A DNA stretch of 64,000 nt from Enchytraeus crypticus (Eukaryota; Annelida; Clitellata; Enchytraeida; Enchytraeidae). The position numbers and the translations under genes are program-made. Within the stretch, counting starts at the first letter, position 1. Every line of letters starts with the position of its first letter. This document shows positions 34,815 through 43,300 of this stretch, one piece after another. Under the pieces are notes generated by a model. The model searched no databases. It was not told the origin of the DNA and worked only from the letters and a program-made list of their open reading frames with translations. Where the stretch lies: assembly GCA_905160935.1 (NCBI GenBank), contig CAJHZI010000678.1:1196501-1260500 (forward strand). Direction: 5' to 3'.

Positions 34815-35018
34815 TGTACATGTATATATACACAGATATATACATATTTATATAATCAATTTGTTATATTCTACTAACTTTAAATGAAATAAACAAAAAC
34901 ATTTGCATGTAATCATTTATAACAGTATAGTCTATTTGCTTCATGAGAAAGATACTTACCGCTGAGTTTCTGGACCATTAACATCATTTCCGAGCTTTAG
35001 TTTCTGATGTGAATCCAT
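11128..35018 (-). CDS. RGK-family small GTPase (Rad/Rem/Gem-like), gene span
   Basis: RGK proteins are Ras-like GTPases with long N-terminal extensions and a non-prenylated conserved C-terminus; they inhibit voltage-gated calcium channels and affect the cytoskeleton. Recognised exons, 5' to 3': 34960-35018 (ATG), 33124-33895, 32158-32356, 12473-12701, 11128-11417. Seen: P-loop [10 protein letters not shown]4 NKVD, G5-like EVSA, VSVDEGK and [20 protein letters not shown] as in Rad/Gem, and the family hallmark C-terminus SCDNLLVL (SCxxLxVL). The N-terminal part has RTYSMP and [17 protein letters not shown], the latter as in insect Rgk and fitting 14-3-3 type sites. About 516 residues are recovered. 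Phases require one more short exon (phase 1 in, phase 0 out, encoding the switch/G3 part) between 12702 and 32157; it was not found. Convergent with PFKFB, same strand as APC. Confidence 0.9.
11404..11760 (-). repeat. Degenerate ~36-bp tandem repeat abutting the RGK last-exon acceptor
   Basis: Units such as ATAACAAAACCATAGACTGA followed by TTTACCTTC or ATTCTACAA recur about eight times. The unit nearest the gene overlaps the exon border (TTTACCTTCTGCGAATAGCG), so the splice acceptor itself looks like one member of the array. Confidence 0.75.
12473..12701 (-). CDS. RGK GTPase exon with G4
   Basis: 76 codons plus one base, phase 0 in, phase 1 out (donor GTTAGC). Encodes [37 protein letters not shown] and [20 protein letters not shown]. 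It aligns with Rad/Gem from the segment after G3 through NKxD. The acceptor is CACCTCAG. Confidence 0.92.
12735..12775 (-). mobile_element. Family B repeat fragment
   Basis: GATTTAACGTCCGGTTTCTC matches the family B body; the fragment ends ~35-45 bp upstream of the RGK exon acceptor at 12701. An inverted repeat (CCAGTATCATTC / GAATGATACTGG) lies just beyond, at 12796-12825. Confidence 0.55.
13690..13800 (+). mobile_element. tRNA-derived SINE (family A)
   Basis: GCGGATCAGTAGGTGTGGGG, B-box GGTTCAAATCC, then CATTGACATCGCTTTCGAGT; close to the 3450-3600 copy. Confidence 0.85.
14371..14665 (+). repeat. 48-bp minisatellite, six copies
   Basis: Units GAGACGCTGTGCTATGGCTC plus CAGTATTCAGTCAACATTGA and TACACTTT, with TGTGACG/TGAGACG variants. 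The unit length is divisible by three, which creates a spurious open frame. Confidence 0.95.
14765..14830 (-). mobile_element. Family B short interspersed repeat
   Basis: CAATCAATCAATAAGAATTT AACGTTCAGTTCC...GGCAATGTTAGGGACGTCA, same element as 10003-10065. A degenerate tRNA-like relic follows at 14930-15010. Confidence 0.8.
15150..15880 (-). mobile_element. RTE-like LINE 3' fragment, degenerate
   Basis: Minus strand reads [38 protein letters not shown] and [20 protein letters not shown], then frameshifts while homology continues to the 3' tail at ~15155 (inverted CCATGGACCTGCC). Same family as 625-1470, same strand as the host gene RGK. Confidence 0.88.
16400..16515 (+). mobile_element. LINE 3'-tail fragment
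   Basis: ATGAAGATGAAAACGGAAGA ... CCATGGACCTACCAGTAGGC then GCACTAAGAGAGAG; the last ~110 bp of the RTE-like LINE. Confidence 0.75.
18021..18420. repeat. ~153-bp tandem repeat, 2.6 copies
   Basis: TGAAAGATCAAATAGCAAGC recurs near 18021, 18173 and 18331, each followed by AAGTCCAAAGGTTTAAT-like sequence and TCTCCGATATGGTG. Confidence 0.88.
19275..19410 (-). mobile_element. tRNA-derived SINE (family A)
   Basis: Inverted copy: AAGGTTAATGTCAGTTTCCT CACTCGAAAGCGATG, GATTTGAACCCCGCACCTGC, GATCCGCGGTCGAGTATCTT. The tail alone recurs at 20170-20222. Confidence 0.88.
20829..20893. repeat. Inverted repeat (hairpin), 25-bp arms
   Basis: ATGCTTCATGAGGCTTAAAC is mirrored by GTTTAAGCCTCATAAAGCAT with ~15 bp between arms; 23 of 25 arm positions pair. 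Confidence 0.8.
20990..21105 (+). mobile_element. tRNA-like SINE, second type
   Basis: AGATCCTGCAGTGAATTGAA then CGTGGGTTCGATTCCCGGCC (B-box GGTTCGATTCC). A related inverted copy is at 26525-26625. Not a foldable intact tRNA, so called a tRNA-derived repeat. Confidence 0.55.
21235..21325. repeat. (TA)n microsatellite
   Basis: About 85 bp of TA with ATT interruptions, directly adjoining an inverted SINE. Confidence 0.97.
21325..21445 (-). mobile_element. tRNA-derived SINE (family A)
   Basis: Inverted: AAGTCAGTTTCATCTCTTGA AAGCGATAGCAGTGACGG, CAGGATATGAACCC and GATCTGCGGTCGGGCATCTT. Confidence 0.82.
22105..22160 (-). mobile_element. LINE 3'-tail fragment
   Basis: Inverted copy of the RTE-like LINE tail (AGTGAACTGCCTACTGGCAG GTTCATG). 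Confidence 0.55.
23565..23645. repeat. (ATT)n microsatellite
   Basis: About 80 bp of TTATTA-type trinucleotides. Confidence 0.95.
23881..24800. repeat. 30-bp satellite-like tandem array with higher-order structure
   Basis: About 30 units of ACTATCTATCTCACTATAAC plus TATGTGTAAC. Variant units (TCTCTC and TATCAAAC types) follow the order BCCBC twice, and the 60 bp at 23911-23970 recurs exactly at 24361-24420, a 450-bp (15-unit) super-period. The unit length is divisible by three, hence long false frames on both strands. Confidence 0.97.
26525..26640 (-). mobile_element. tRNA-like SINE (second type) with adjoining hairpin
   Basis: Inverted B-box GGGAATCGAACCCACG matching 20990-21105. Next to it, CCAAATTCATAGC and GCTATGAATTTGG (26604-26640) form a perfect 13-bp inverted repeat. 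Confidence 0.5.
26690..26900. other. Unassigned higher-GC block
   Basis: A 200-bp island of balanced composition inside AT-rich DNA, open on the + strand (reads [20 protein letters not shown]). No family is recognised and no splice or poly(A) context is evident. It may be a repeat remnant or an exon. Confidence 0.2.
27655..29530 (-). mobile_element. RTE-like LINE fragment split by a ~1.07-kb insertion
   Basis: The upstream part (29336-29530) reads [20 protein letters not shown] and [18 protein letters not shown] (RT palm), ending KRIGIDWRD. The downstream part (27655-28268) resumes at [29 protein letters not shown], then the degenerate FADD box and [20 protein letters not shown]. Between them 28269-29335 is foreign AT-rich DNA with no recognised ORF. 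Several stops show that the LINE is dead. Confidence 0.85.
30540..30905. repeat. 57-bp minisatellite, six copies
   Basis: Units CAGTTCTAGGATGTTTTGAC TAGTCACAAGGGTAAACTAG CTGAGGCAGGACTGAAC, highly similar between copies. Confidence 0.97.
32158..32356 (-). CDS. RGK GTPase exon with P-loop
   Basis: Acceptor ATTCGTAG, phase 0; 66 codons plus one base; donor GTTTCC. Contains [20 protein letters not shown] and [14 protein letters not shown]. GxxxxGKS is the nucleotide-binding P-loop, and MTSEYL matches insect Rgk. Confidence 0.93.
32860..32975 (+). mobile_element. Diverged tRNA-derived SINE (family A)
   Basis: GGTAAGTTGTTGGAAAACGA, GGGTTTAAATTCAG in the B-box position, then GAAACTGACATTAAATATGG. 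Confidence 0.5.
33124..33895 (-). CDS. RGK GTPase exon, long N-terminal extension
   Basis: Acceptor TTTTCAG, donor GTAAAA; completes an Arg codon and then encodes 257 residues. Basic, Ser/Arg-rich and presumably disordered; contains [11 protein letters not shown] and [20 protein letters not shown]. The acidic run EDEEEEKEY sits between them. Unusually GC-rich against the flanks. Confidence 0.92.
33899..34640. repeat. Degenerate ~60-bp minisatellite adjoining the RGK acceptor
   Basis: About eleven units of AATAAATCACACTCTAGCTT TGTTGATGTAATACATGTAA. It begins 4 bp upstream of the acceptor-side border of exon 33124-33895, so the acceptor's own upstream tract is a repeat unit. Confidence 0.93.
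34680..34850. repeat. (TA)n/ATACATGTA microsatellite
   Basis: 170 bp of TA with ATACATGTA interruptions. Confidence 0.97.
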
Positions 35019-35037
35019 TACAGGAAGTCTCTGTTTA
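34960..35037 (-). CDS. RGK GTPase start-codon exon
   Basis: Acceptor TTGCAG gives a short 5' UTR, then ATG at 35018 encoding [19 protein letters not shown] plus two bases; donor GTAAGT. Phase 2 joins exactly to the next exon ([11 protein letters not shown]). The promoter and any first non-coding exon were not located. Confidence 0.8.
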
Positions 35038-35434
35038 CTGCAATCTACAGGATTAAATTGAGATTATAACTGTATCCGGAGAGTACGAACAAAAGTTTAG
35101 AAATTTCTTAAATTGAAAGGTTCTTAAATAAAATATAAAGTACAGCGCTATAACTTCGCAAATTTATGTTAGAATCTAAAAAAATCAGTTTTTAAAATCA
35201 CAGGCATCAATGCAGTTTGCTTATAAAATCTCTACGGCTATAAAGGAAATCCTTTCAGAAAAACTTTTCCTTTCGTAGTGCTCAATGTTGTCATGGACAA
35301 CAGTAGAATTCAATTGTAAATTGTATTGTATTGTCTATTAACGTAACGATTGTGAGTCAATGGTAGCGAATCTGTTTCTTTATATTCTTCTTTGAAGTTT
35401 CTACATGTTTTATTAGATAATCGCCCATGAGATT

Positions 35435-35485
35435 GCCTTATGGCGTGGAACCGGACGTTAAATTCTGATTGATTGATTGTAATAT
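35435..35485 (+). mobile_element. Family B short interspersed repeat
   Basis: GATTGCCTTATGGCGTGGAA CCGGACGTTAAATTCTGATT GATTGATTG. Confidence 0.75.
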
Positions 35486-35654
35486 TTAATTATAAAAGAA
35501 TTAATTCACTGGTTTTTATCTATCGTAAGTTATATGTCGAGCCTGCTACACTCACAACCTATCGCATGTCAATACACTGACGTCTATCCGAACTCTCTTT
35601 ATATATCAACACAGCGTCCTTCTGCTTGGAATACCGGACTTATCATCTCTGTGA

Positions 35655-35893
35655 GTCTGCGTGTCTGTCTCTCCGTTGTTCTCTCCCTTGTTCTCTCTCT
35701 CGCTCTCTCTGTAGCTCTCTTTCTCTCTCTCTCTCTAATCTTCTCTCTTACTCTCGCTCTCTCTCTATCTCTCTCGCTCTCTCTCTCTCTCAGGATATTT
35801 CGTTCTTTTTTCTAGCGCTCTCTCTCATGTTCTCTCTTACTCTCGCTCTCTCGCTTTTCCTCTCTCTCGCTCTCGCTCTCTCTCACCTCACTC

Positions 35894-35945
<52 letters not shown>
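35655..35945. repeat. CT-rich compound microsatellite
   Basis: 290 bp of CTCT with GCTCTCTC interruptions, ending in ~60 bp of pure CT. Confidence 0.97.
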
Positions 35946-35948
<3 letters not shown>

Positions 35949-37316
35949 CCATGTTTGCTAGCCTTCCTTGAGTTTGAGTATGCTTACGAACGTACTGCAG
36001 AATATTAGTGGGCCATAGTGCAGCATGATGACGATTGTAAATTTCAAAGCAACTCAAAAACCTTGCAGTCAGTAAGCAAAATATTTGATAAAATCTATTC
36101 AGTCTATTTCAACAGTATAATATTTTTATTGCATATTCGTATCACGAAAAGTAAAACTTGGATTGAATGAAATTAATCAGATCTTCTCGATGGAACATTT
36201 GATGACATAAGCTTATAGGTTACTGCTAATCCAGTGCTCTGTTGTAAATTTCGGCAGCAGTGTATTAGTATTGTCTTTTGTCTATTTGTGTATTTTTTGT
36301 TCTTGATCTTTTAGATCCTGTGTATTTATTTTTGTGTTCGTTCATCTTTCGTTCAATCCTTAGGCCTACACCTACAATCCTATATTGTGTCGTCACGACG
36401 ACTAAACATAATTCTCGCTCTTTCTTAACTATTACTTATAAACGACAATTCCTGTATTGTTAGGAAAAATAAAATGCAATGCGTATAGAAGCATTTAATA
36501 CTTTTGAGACAATAAATATCAGTATTTTCACATAATTTCGACACTTGATAACTAGAAAGAATCAACTTTGTTAGATTTGACGAGAGGATACTCTCGTGCC
36601 ATTGTTAGATGTGTGATACATGAAACAAATTCCTCTACAAATATACAAAAACCTTCAATCTCGTAATTAACAAGTTTATATCAGTTTTGAAATCCCATAA
36701 AGTTTGCCTCTACGGAGCAAAAGAGTTTTATTTTGACCATAGGTAACTTGGATATTTCTATCATAGTCATCCATCTCTCAAGTATTTTTCATTATAGTTA
36801 CTGAATTGTCCATAGATTAAGAAGGCTATAATTAACATTTGTCAAAGCTAATTACATATCCACGAAATTACTGGTGGGTTCACATAATGAACTGATATCA
36901 ACCTTCAAACATCGCTTCCACAGAAATGACTGATTTGAGATAACGTCTCCCTATCCCCCACCCCATCCTTAGTCCAAAGTACTAATTCTGTCCTATACCC
37001 AATTCTCTCAGGGATTCCGCATCCATCACCTCTATAATTCGCGGAAGTCAAGTCCTAACAGATTCAGGAGTCCGTACTTCTCATTGGTGCAGTGAGTAAG
37101 CGAGGCGCAGTGTAACGCTAGTAATTATTTATGCAGAAGTCGATGTTACTTGACAAATTTACAATAACGTAAGGTACAGCACAGTTGCCTAGGGACCCGC
37201 TCATGGTGCATGCTGGTAAATCGTTGAGAGAATAGCGCACTCACGGTATGATTGGTTTATGTTGACAACCAAACTCAAGTGCAGGCAGTAATGTGAGTGT
37301 ACAACGACTTACTAGA

Positions 37317-37925
37317 CTATGTGTCATCAAGTGCACACTTTGTGTCTTCCAGTTCAAGCACTGTGTCATCCAGTGCAAGCACTGTGTCATCAAGTGTAAG
37401 CACCGTGTCATCCAGTGTAAGCACTGTGTCATCAAGTGCAAGCACTGTGTCATCCAGTGCAAGGACTGTGTCATCCAGTGCAAGGACTGTGTCATCCAGT
37501 GTAAGCACTGTGTCATCCAGTGCAAGCACTGTGTCATCCAGTGTAAGCACTGTGTCATCCAGTGTAAGCACTGTGTCATCCAGTGTAAGCACTGTGTCAT
37601 CCAGTGTAAGCACTGTGTCATCCAGTGTAAGCACTGTGTCATCCAGTGTAAGCACTGTGTCATCTAGTGTAAGCACTGTGTCATCCAGTGTAAGCACCGT
37701 GTCATCCAGTGTAAGCACTGTGTCATCAAGTGTAAGCACTGTGTCATCAAGTGCACGCGTTGTATCTTCAAGTGCAAGCATTGTGTCATCAAGTGTAAGC
37801 ACTGTGTCATCAAGTGCAAGCATTGTGTCATCAAGTGCAATCACTGTGTCATCAAGTGCAAGCACTGTGCCATCAAGTGCAAGCACTGTGTCATTAAATG
37901 CACGCAATGTGTTATCAGCTGCAAG
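37317..37925. repeat. 21-bp tandem array, ~28 copies
   Basis: Units TGTCATCCAGTGTAAGCACT G with CATCAAG and GTGCAAG variants; flanks degenerate to 24-mers. The 21-bp period keeps four frames open (e.g. the heptad SSSVSTV), so the apparent ORFs are not taken as genes. Confidence 0.96.
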
Positions 37926-38089
37926 CAAAATGTCATCACTTTTTATACAATGTATCAAGTGTGCACTCTACATGTATATCATCAAGTGCACTCATTGTTG
38001 TGTCATCAATTGCATTATATTAGCTGATACAGCATGCCAGGACACAGAAGATATATTTGAAATGGTGGTTTAGACTTTTCAGAAATCCT

Positions 38090-38345
38090 TAATCGTTATC
38101 ATTATCTTCCCTTTAATCCCAGTTTAACTAGGATCGGGATACGAATAGACCTTCTCCACTCTTCTCTGTCCCATATCATATCATCAGTCAATCCCCTCTT
38201 TCGTAATCATCGTATCAGACGTTAGTTGTGGCCTACCTCTCTTTAACTTAACCTCCTTCTTATCTCTCCAAACTCTCTTCACTACATCCTCCTCTGCCTT
38301 TTCTCAGTATAACCATACCATCTCAATCTCGATTGAGCCAAAAAA
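38090..38345 (-). mobile_element. C-terminal fragment of a second LINE family, frameshifted
   Basis: With frame changes the minus strand reads RLRWYGYTEKRQRR, RVWRDKKEVKLKRGRPQLT, DDMIWDREEWRRSIRIP and LVKLGLKGR, a non-LTR retrotransposon C-terminus different from the PWTC family. Confidence 0.75.
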
Positions 38346-38375
38346 TTCTAATCTCTCAGTCAGAGGAATGAGAGA

Positions 38376-38573
38376 TTAGGGTTTTTTAGGCTTCGTACGC
38401 CGTGCACATTTACTGTTATAAAATATTCCATTCGTTTTAGAAAATTTTGTAGCATTTTTGGAATCTTGGTGCTCACAAATCGAATGACCATTCTGACATT
38501 GATATGGATCTTGTGTTTTGTCGCCTTTTATAAAACGTGCTACGGTTGGTTTATTATTTAACAATCCGGACAC
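38376..38573 (-). other. Small unassigned ORF (65 codons)
   Basis: Frame includes TVARFIKGDKTQDPYQCQNG, HSICEHQDSKNATKFSKTNG and a KCARRTKPKKP end. Composition looks protein-like, but no homology is recognised and no splice context is seen. It could be a transposon remnant. Confidence 0.2.
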
Positions 38574-38689
38574 AACACGGGTAAAAAATTGTCCTAAATC
38601 GTACTCTGATAATTATTCTCAGATTTTATGCTCTTATCTTCTTAATCAAACCCCTTTTATCGTATTTCTCTAGCTCAGGGTCTTTAGAG

Positions 38690-38939
38690 TCTAAGCCATT
38701 TTAAATAATAATGATGATGATAATGATGATGCTGACGTAATAACAGTAATAATAATAATAATATTAAAAAAATAAAATAATAAAATAATAATAATAATAA
38801 TAATAATAATATTAATAATAATAGTAATAATTTTAAATATATATTTTTCATCTTTCTCTTAATTAAATATAGTCTTTCTTTTATCTTATTTGTTAGCCCA
38901 GGGCCCTCTATAGCCCAGGGCAATAAAATAAATAATAGC

Positions 38940-38972
<33 letters not shown>

Positions 38973-39470
38973 CGCGTAGGCAGACTTATTGCAGAGCAAA
39001 CAGGCGATAAGCGAGAGACCTCTTTTCTTTGGCAAAGGCTTTCCATGACTTTGAAAAGATTCAATGCAGTCTGCTTCAGCAATTCTTTTAAGCCGCTAGG
39101 TGACCTCAAGTAGCCGGGCGGCGATTCAGCACATATTTCTTGAATCGTTTTTGTCAAACCTCGATTTTTTTACACCTGGGGTATAATAAAAAATATTAAT
39201 AATAACAATAATAATAATAGTAATAGTAATAATAATAATAAACGAATTAGGCAGGAGAACCAGTGCCATTACAGGCGACCAACGGGAAAAAGCCTTTCTA
39301 TGGCAGCAGCGCCTATCTATTGCACTCCAGCGTCTTAATGCTGTATGCGTTCGGAGCACATTGGCGAATGCGGCCTCCCTGAGCGTAAAGGAACTATTTT
39401 AAATAATTTTCATCTTTCTTTTAATTGAATAAAGTCTTTCTTTTATCTTATATTTTAGCCCAGGGCCTTA
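38690..39470 (+). repeat. Duplicated block with retroelement-like ORF fragments and (AAT)n tails
   Basis: Two + strand fragments, TGDKRETSFLWQRLSMTLKR (near 39000) and TGDQREKAFLWQQRLSIALQ (near 39275), are diverged copies of the same protein segment. Each is flanked by AAT microsatellite runs and by a shared block ending TTTAGCCCAGGGCC (38840-38910 and 39405-39470). Looks like two nested or tandem copies of one repeat. Confidence 0.6.
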
Positions 39471-39471
39471 C

Positions 39472-40560
39472 ATGGTGAGTAAAAAAAGATAACACCTGCA
39501 AAAAGTTTGAATATCTCTGGCTATTGTTAAATATTTTCCAATAAAACTTTTACCAATTAATAAAGCACTAATTTCTGATGAGGTGGTCAATTTTCATCCA
39601 TTTTGGGACATAGATTGGCCAGATATGCAAGTTTCAGCAGAGCAACACCCCATTTTTACCTAAAAATGGCGTTTTCTACAACGGTTAGGGCAAATTTCAT
39701 TTCATTGACGAGAAGGTAAAGGTGTACTCTCTGTATTACGTCAATACTTTGCTTTCGGAGCTCTTACATTTAATTAAACAAAAACGTTAAATCTGTATTA
39801 TTTTTTTTAATTGCCGTGGGCTGTATACGGGTGAGTAAAAAAATGATTACACCTGCAAAAAGTTTGAATATATCAGGCTATTGTTAATATTTTTAAATAT
39901 AACTTTTGCTAGTTACTAAAGGAATAATTTCTGATGGGGAGGCCAATTTTCATCCATTTTGGGACATAGATTGGCCAGTTATGCAAGTTTCAACAGAGCA
40001 ACCCCCCATTTTTTAATGTTCTGTAAATGTAAATTTTATTTTATTTTATTTTGCTCTGAAAATGGCCGTTGTAGTGGTTCAGAAAGAACAAGTTGTATCT
40101 GCTAACATTGCCGACTATTCGACATGCTTTCCTCCCGTTGCTACGCAGGACTGCAGTCGCTTTCGGAACGCTAGGACAGCCTTGTTGATTCCAGCTTGGG
40201 GCACTCTCACCCAGATCGATTGTAGCACTTCCTGCAGTTCTGTCTTGTTTTTAGGCTTCGGCTGGTGTTTCTGATACAGATGCAGCATGGTTCCCCAGGC
40301 ATAGTAATCCAGAGGATTTAGATCAAGAGAGTTTGGAGGCCATTCATTCTTCTGAATGAAATCCGGGTTTCTCTCGCTAATCTATTACTGTGCATGACTA
40401 GATACATGAGCCGGAGCACCATTCTGCTGAAAGATGAAACCATTTGGTAGAAAAGCATAGCAATCATCAAACAGCTTTGTTATTGAATAGTAAATATTAT
40501 TTTTAGAAACACGCATGATACAAAAATGATCATCTCTGATGATATCTTGCACTTTTAATA
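39472..40560 (-). mobile_element. Mariner-type transposon fragment, inactivated
   Basis: Minus strand encodes a transposase C-terminus: FIFQQNGAPAH, an in-frame stop, then IQKNEWPPNSLDLNPLDYYA WG (last catalytic acid motif of the DDE/D superfamily) and CVATGGKHVE-stop (~40115). The ~190-bp terminal region beginning GGTGAGTAAAAAAA occurs twice in direct orientation (39472-39660, 39830-40012). The opposite terminus was not found. Confidence 0.85.
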
Positions 40561-41164
40561 CCATGTGTATAACCGTTAGGCATTCTAGTCAATTATCCAT
40601 GCTGCCATATTAATTATTATATTGATTATTATTCTCAGATTTTATACTCTGATCACACCTACCGGGATTTGATCGCAGGACCTCAGAAACACAAATGCGT
40701 AATTATGATACAGTCTACACGTACAAGTGTTTCGCAATGAATTTCAGACAGCCATTAGTGGTTTGAGTTACTGTAGAAGTAGCAGTTGACTGAGAAAAAC
40801 ACAATGTACGACTTGTTTATCCAACGGCTGACAGTATCCTGATATATGGCCGACAGAAATGAGTTTTTCCGCAGATATGTAATAAAATGAGTCACATTAA
40901 GTTTATAGACCATTGCTGCATTGTGCTCATGTGTGCGCTGATTCAAGTACATTGGATGGAATTATTGATGAGATCGAGAAAATGGAACCAAACCAAATTG
41001 CGTGGAAAAGATGAGAGTGTGAGAGAAAGAAATTTAATGCATGGACCACCATATATTCTATCGCTAAGAGAGCTATCCATTAATCCAAGGGATTAAAAAA
41101 GCGTCCTGAGGAATGAAATAGTAAAAGAGTTGAAATATTAATTACGTTTTAAATCAATTACTCC

Positions 41165-41245
41165 CGTGTTGTGTCCGGGACACTGAAGAATAGACCAACC
41201 GTCAACTACACGTGACGTAAGGTGACAAAACATAAACTGAAAAAT
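41165..41245 (+). repeat. Interspersed repeat fragment shared with 61441-61510
   Basis: GAATAGACCAACCGTCAACT ACACGTGACGTAAGGTGACA against ATAGACCAACCGTGGACTGC ACGTGTCGTAAAAGGCGACA at 61467. Confidence 0.6.
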
Positions 41246-42951
41246 GAATATGTAGCACGGAACCTGCCGATTGGCAACACACTAGAGAATGAATTTAATT
41301 AAGATCAAGAAAAGTATAAAATAAAAGATATATACTTGTTTAACTCATGTCCGCATTTTAATCAGTATCAACAAAGTGATTAACTCTCTAAGCCACGATC
41401 ATTGAGTGGTAGTTCGAATTACGACTCGCATAATCGAATATAGCAAGTCGAGCCACAAGAAACTAAAGCATATTATTGGAGACATTTATTTAATATTAGC
41501 TTACACTGAAAATCATCTCTTACTTGAAATTTTTTAATCTACATGTTATGTAACTCTTCAAAATTGAGTGGTATTTTCGGTTCCTTCAGAGTAATTTACA
41601 TTGTGAATTGTTTGCAGAGAAAAACCATCATTGGCTGCACGGGGCTTTAGCAATAAGATCTGTAATCCCCAGTGAATTTCGACCATTTACTAACCTTCAT
41701 GGTTAGCTACTCTCTTTCTTTCATCCTCAAGTTTATTTCCGAATGTTCTCCTAGCTTTCCATAAATCTCGTGTCGTCTGGTTTCGAGACTAAATGGAATC
41801 GCCTGCAGTAGTTTTTATTTCAATTTAACAACAAATCGCATCAATCATTATCCAATTCCATTACTTTGTCACTTGTTACGATCTCCTCTAAAGGAAAATT
41901 CCGTTAGCGAGACGGGCATTTTAGCGAAAGAGATTGAATGAAAATCTTCTTCAAAGCAACACCGCTGTAATCCATTATCAAATGCTGTTTAGAAGAATTT
42001 AGACAATGGTACCGACAGAAGGGATATCCCTAATGAATTCAGCTGTGTCCTACCTGGTTTCAAGGCTCCTGGTTTTGGACACGCCATATGAAGAAAACCC
42101 TTCATCCGGTAATTAATTAGCTTGTGCCCCGATTGTGTCTCGATTTTAATAAATGACCGCAGCTGGTCTTCAATTCAATCACATCAATTTATAGTTAAAC
42201 ATATCGCTAGCTCTTACTTTGTATTAATACATTGAAGTTCAGGAAACATAAGACTATCATATTTCTTAAAACTCACAACGACCCAGGAGCTTGAGCAATT
42301 GAAACAGAACAGTTAACACAATTTGTTGCGCAACATTATCTAACAGAAACTTAAAATAACCTGTCATATACCGTTTCTCGCCTGTAATATATGCTGATAT
42401 AAATTAGTAGATAAAGTATATTTAATTACTAATCTGAAAATAGCTGAACAACATTCCAAAAAGGTTAAAAGTTTAGTAGGCATTTAATCTAAGTAAACAA
42501 ATTTGGCTCGAATACTGATATCCGGCTCCTCATCCTAAGGCGATGTGAGGGAAGTCTGAAGACTTACAGACGATGAATATTCTGTTCAACTACATAAATA
42601 CTATAACCATTTGCTATAGTATATTGCGCTACAGCAACAAATATCGGATTAAAAATATATGAGTACAACAAATAACTAACATAATCATCACTTCTATCGG
42701 GAATCTGTGAGTCACAGCAAAGAACAAAGAACAAGTTTAATGTTCGTGCAGAAGTAAGATTTATTCTGAAGCTGAACGGAATGTCTGAGAACGCATAACT
42801 GGGAGCTGTTATATATTAGCAGTTACAATATCCTCCAGTCATAAACTCATATCTACCGAGCAGAAACTGGATTGTCTCGCAGATGTGACTGTGAGATATG
42901 CCGCCAAGTCTCTCAGCGTCCAGAGTTTATTCTCCATACAGAATTCTCTAG

Positions 42952-43185
42952 CAATCAATCAGTTAATCTTTAGAGTAATCACGAGAAATCAATCAGTTAA
43001 TATTTACAGTGATTACGAGTAATCAATTAGTTAATCTTTACATTAATCACGAACAATCAATCAGTTAAACTTTATAGCAGTCAGAAGCAATCAATCAGTT
43101 AATCTTTATAGTAGTTAGGAGCAATCAATTAGTTAATCCTTACAGTAGTCTAGAACCATCAATCAGTTAATCTTTACAGTAGTGA
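42952..43185. repeat. 39-bp minisatellite, six copies
   Basis: Units CAATCAATCAGTTAATCTTT AGAGTAATCACGAG with substitutions; ends where a SINE begins. Confidence 0.93.
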
Positions 43186-43300
43186 AGTCGGTAAGATACT
43201 CGACCGCGGATCAGTAGGTACACGGTTCAAATCCTTGGCTCGCCCGTCACTGTCAACGCTTTCGAGTGAGGAAACTGACGTCAACCTTAACGTTAGCATT
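43180..43300 (+). mobile_element. tRNA-derived SINE (family A)
   Basis: GTCGGTAAGATACTCGACCG CGGATCAGTAGG, GGTTCAAATCC, CAACGCTTTCGAGTGAGGAA ACTGACG. Confidence 0.87.

Noticed and set aside
35534-35961. Ser/Leu-rich ORFs
   Set aside because: CT microsatellite read in frame.
37297-38073. 258-codon open frame of SSSVSTV-type heptads and matching antisense frames
   Set aside because: Generated by a 21-bp tandem array whose period is divisible by three; open in several frames at once, with no start context or homology.
42950-43190. Regularly spaced repeats considered as CRISPR-like
   Set aside because: Units are contiguous 39-bp minisatellite copies without unique spacers, in eukaryotic DNA.
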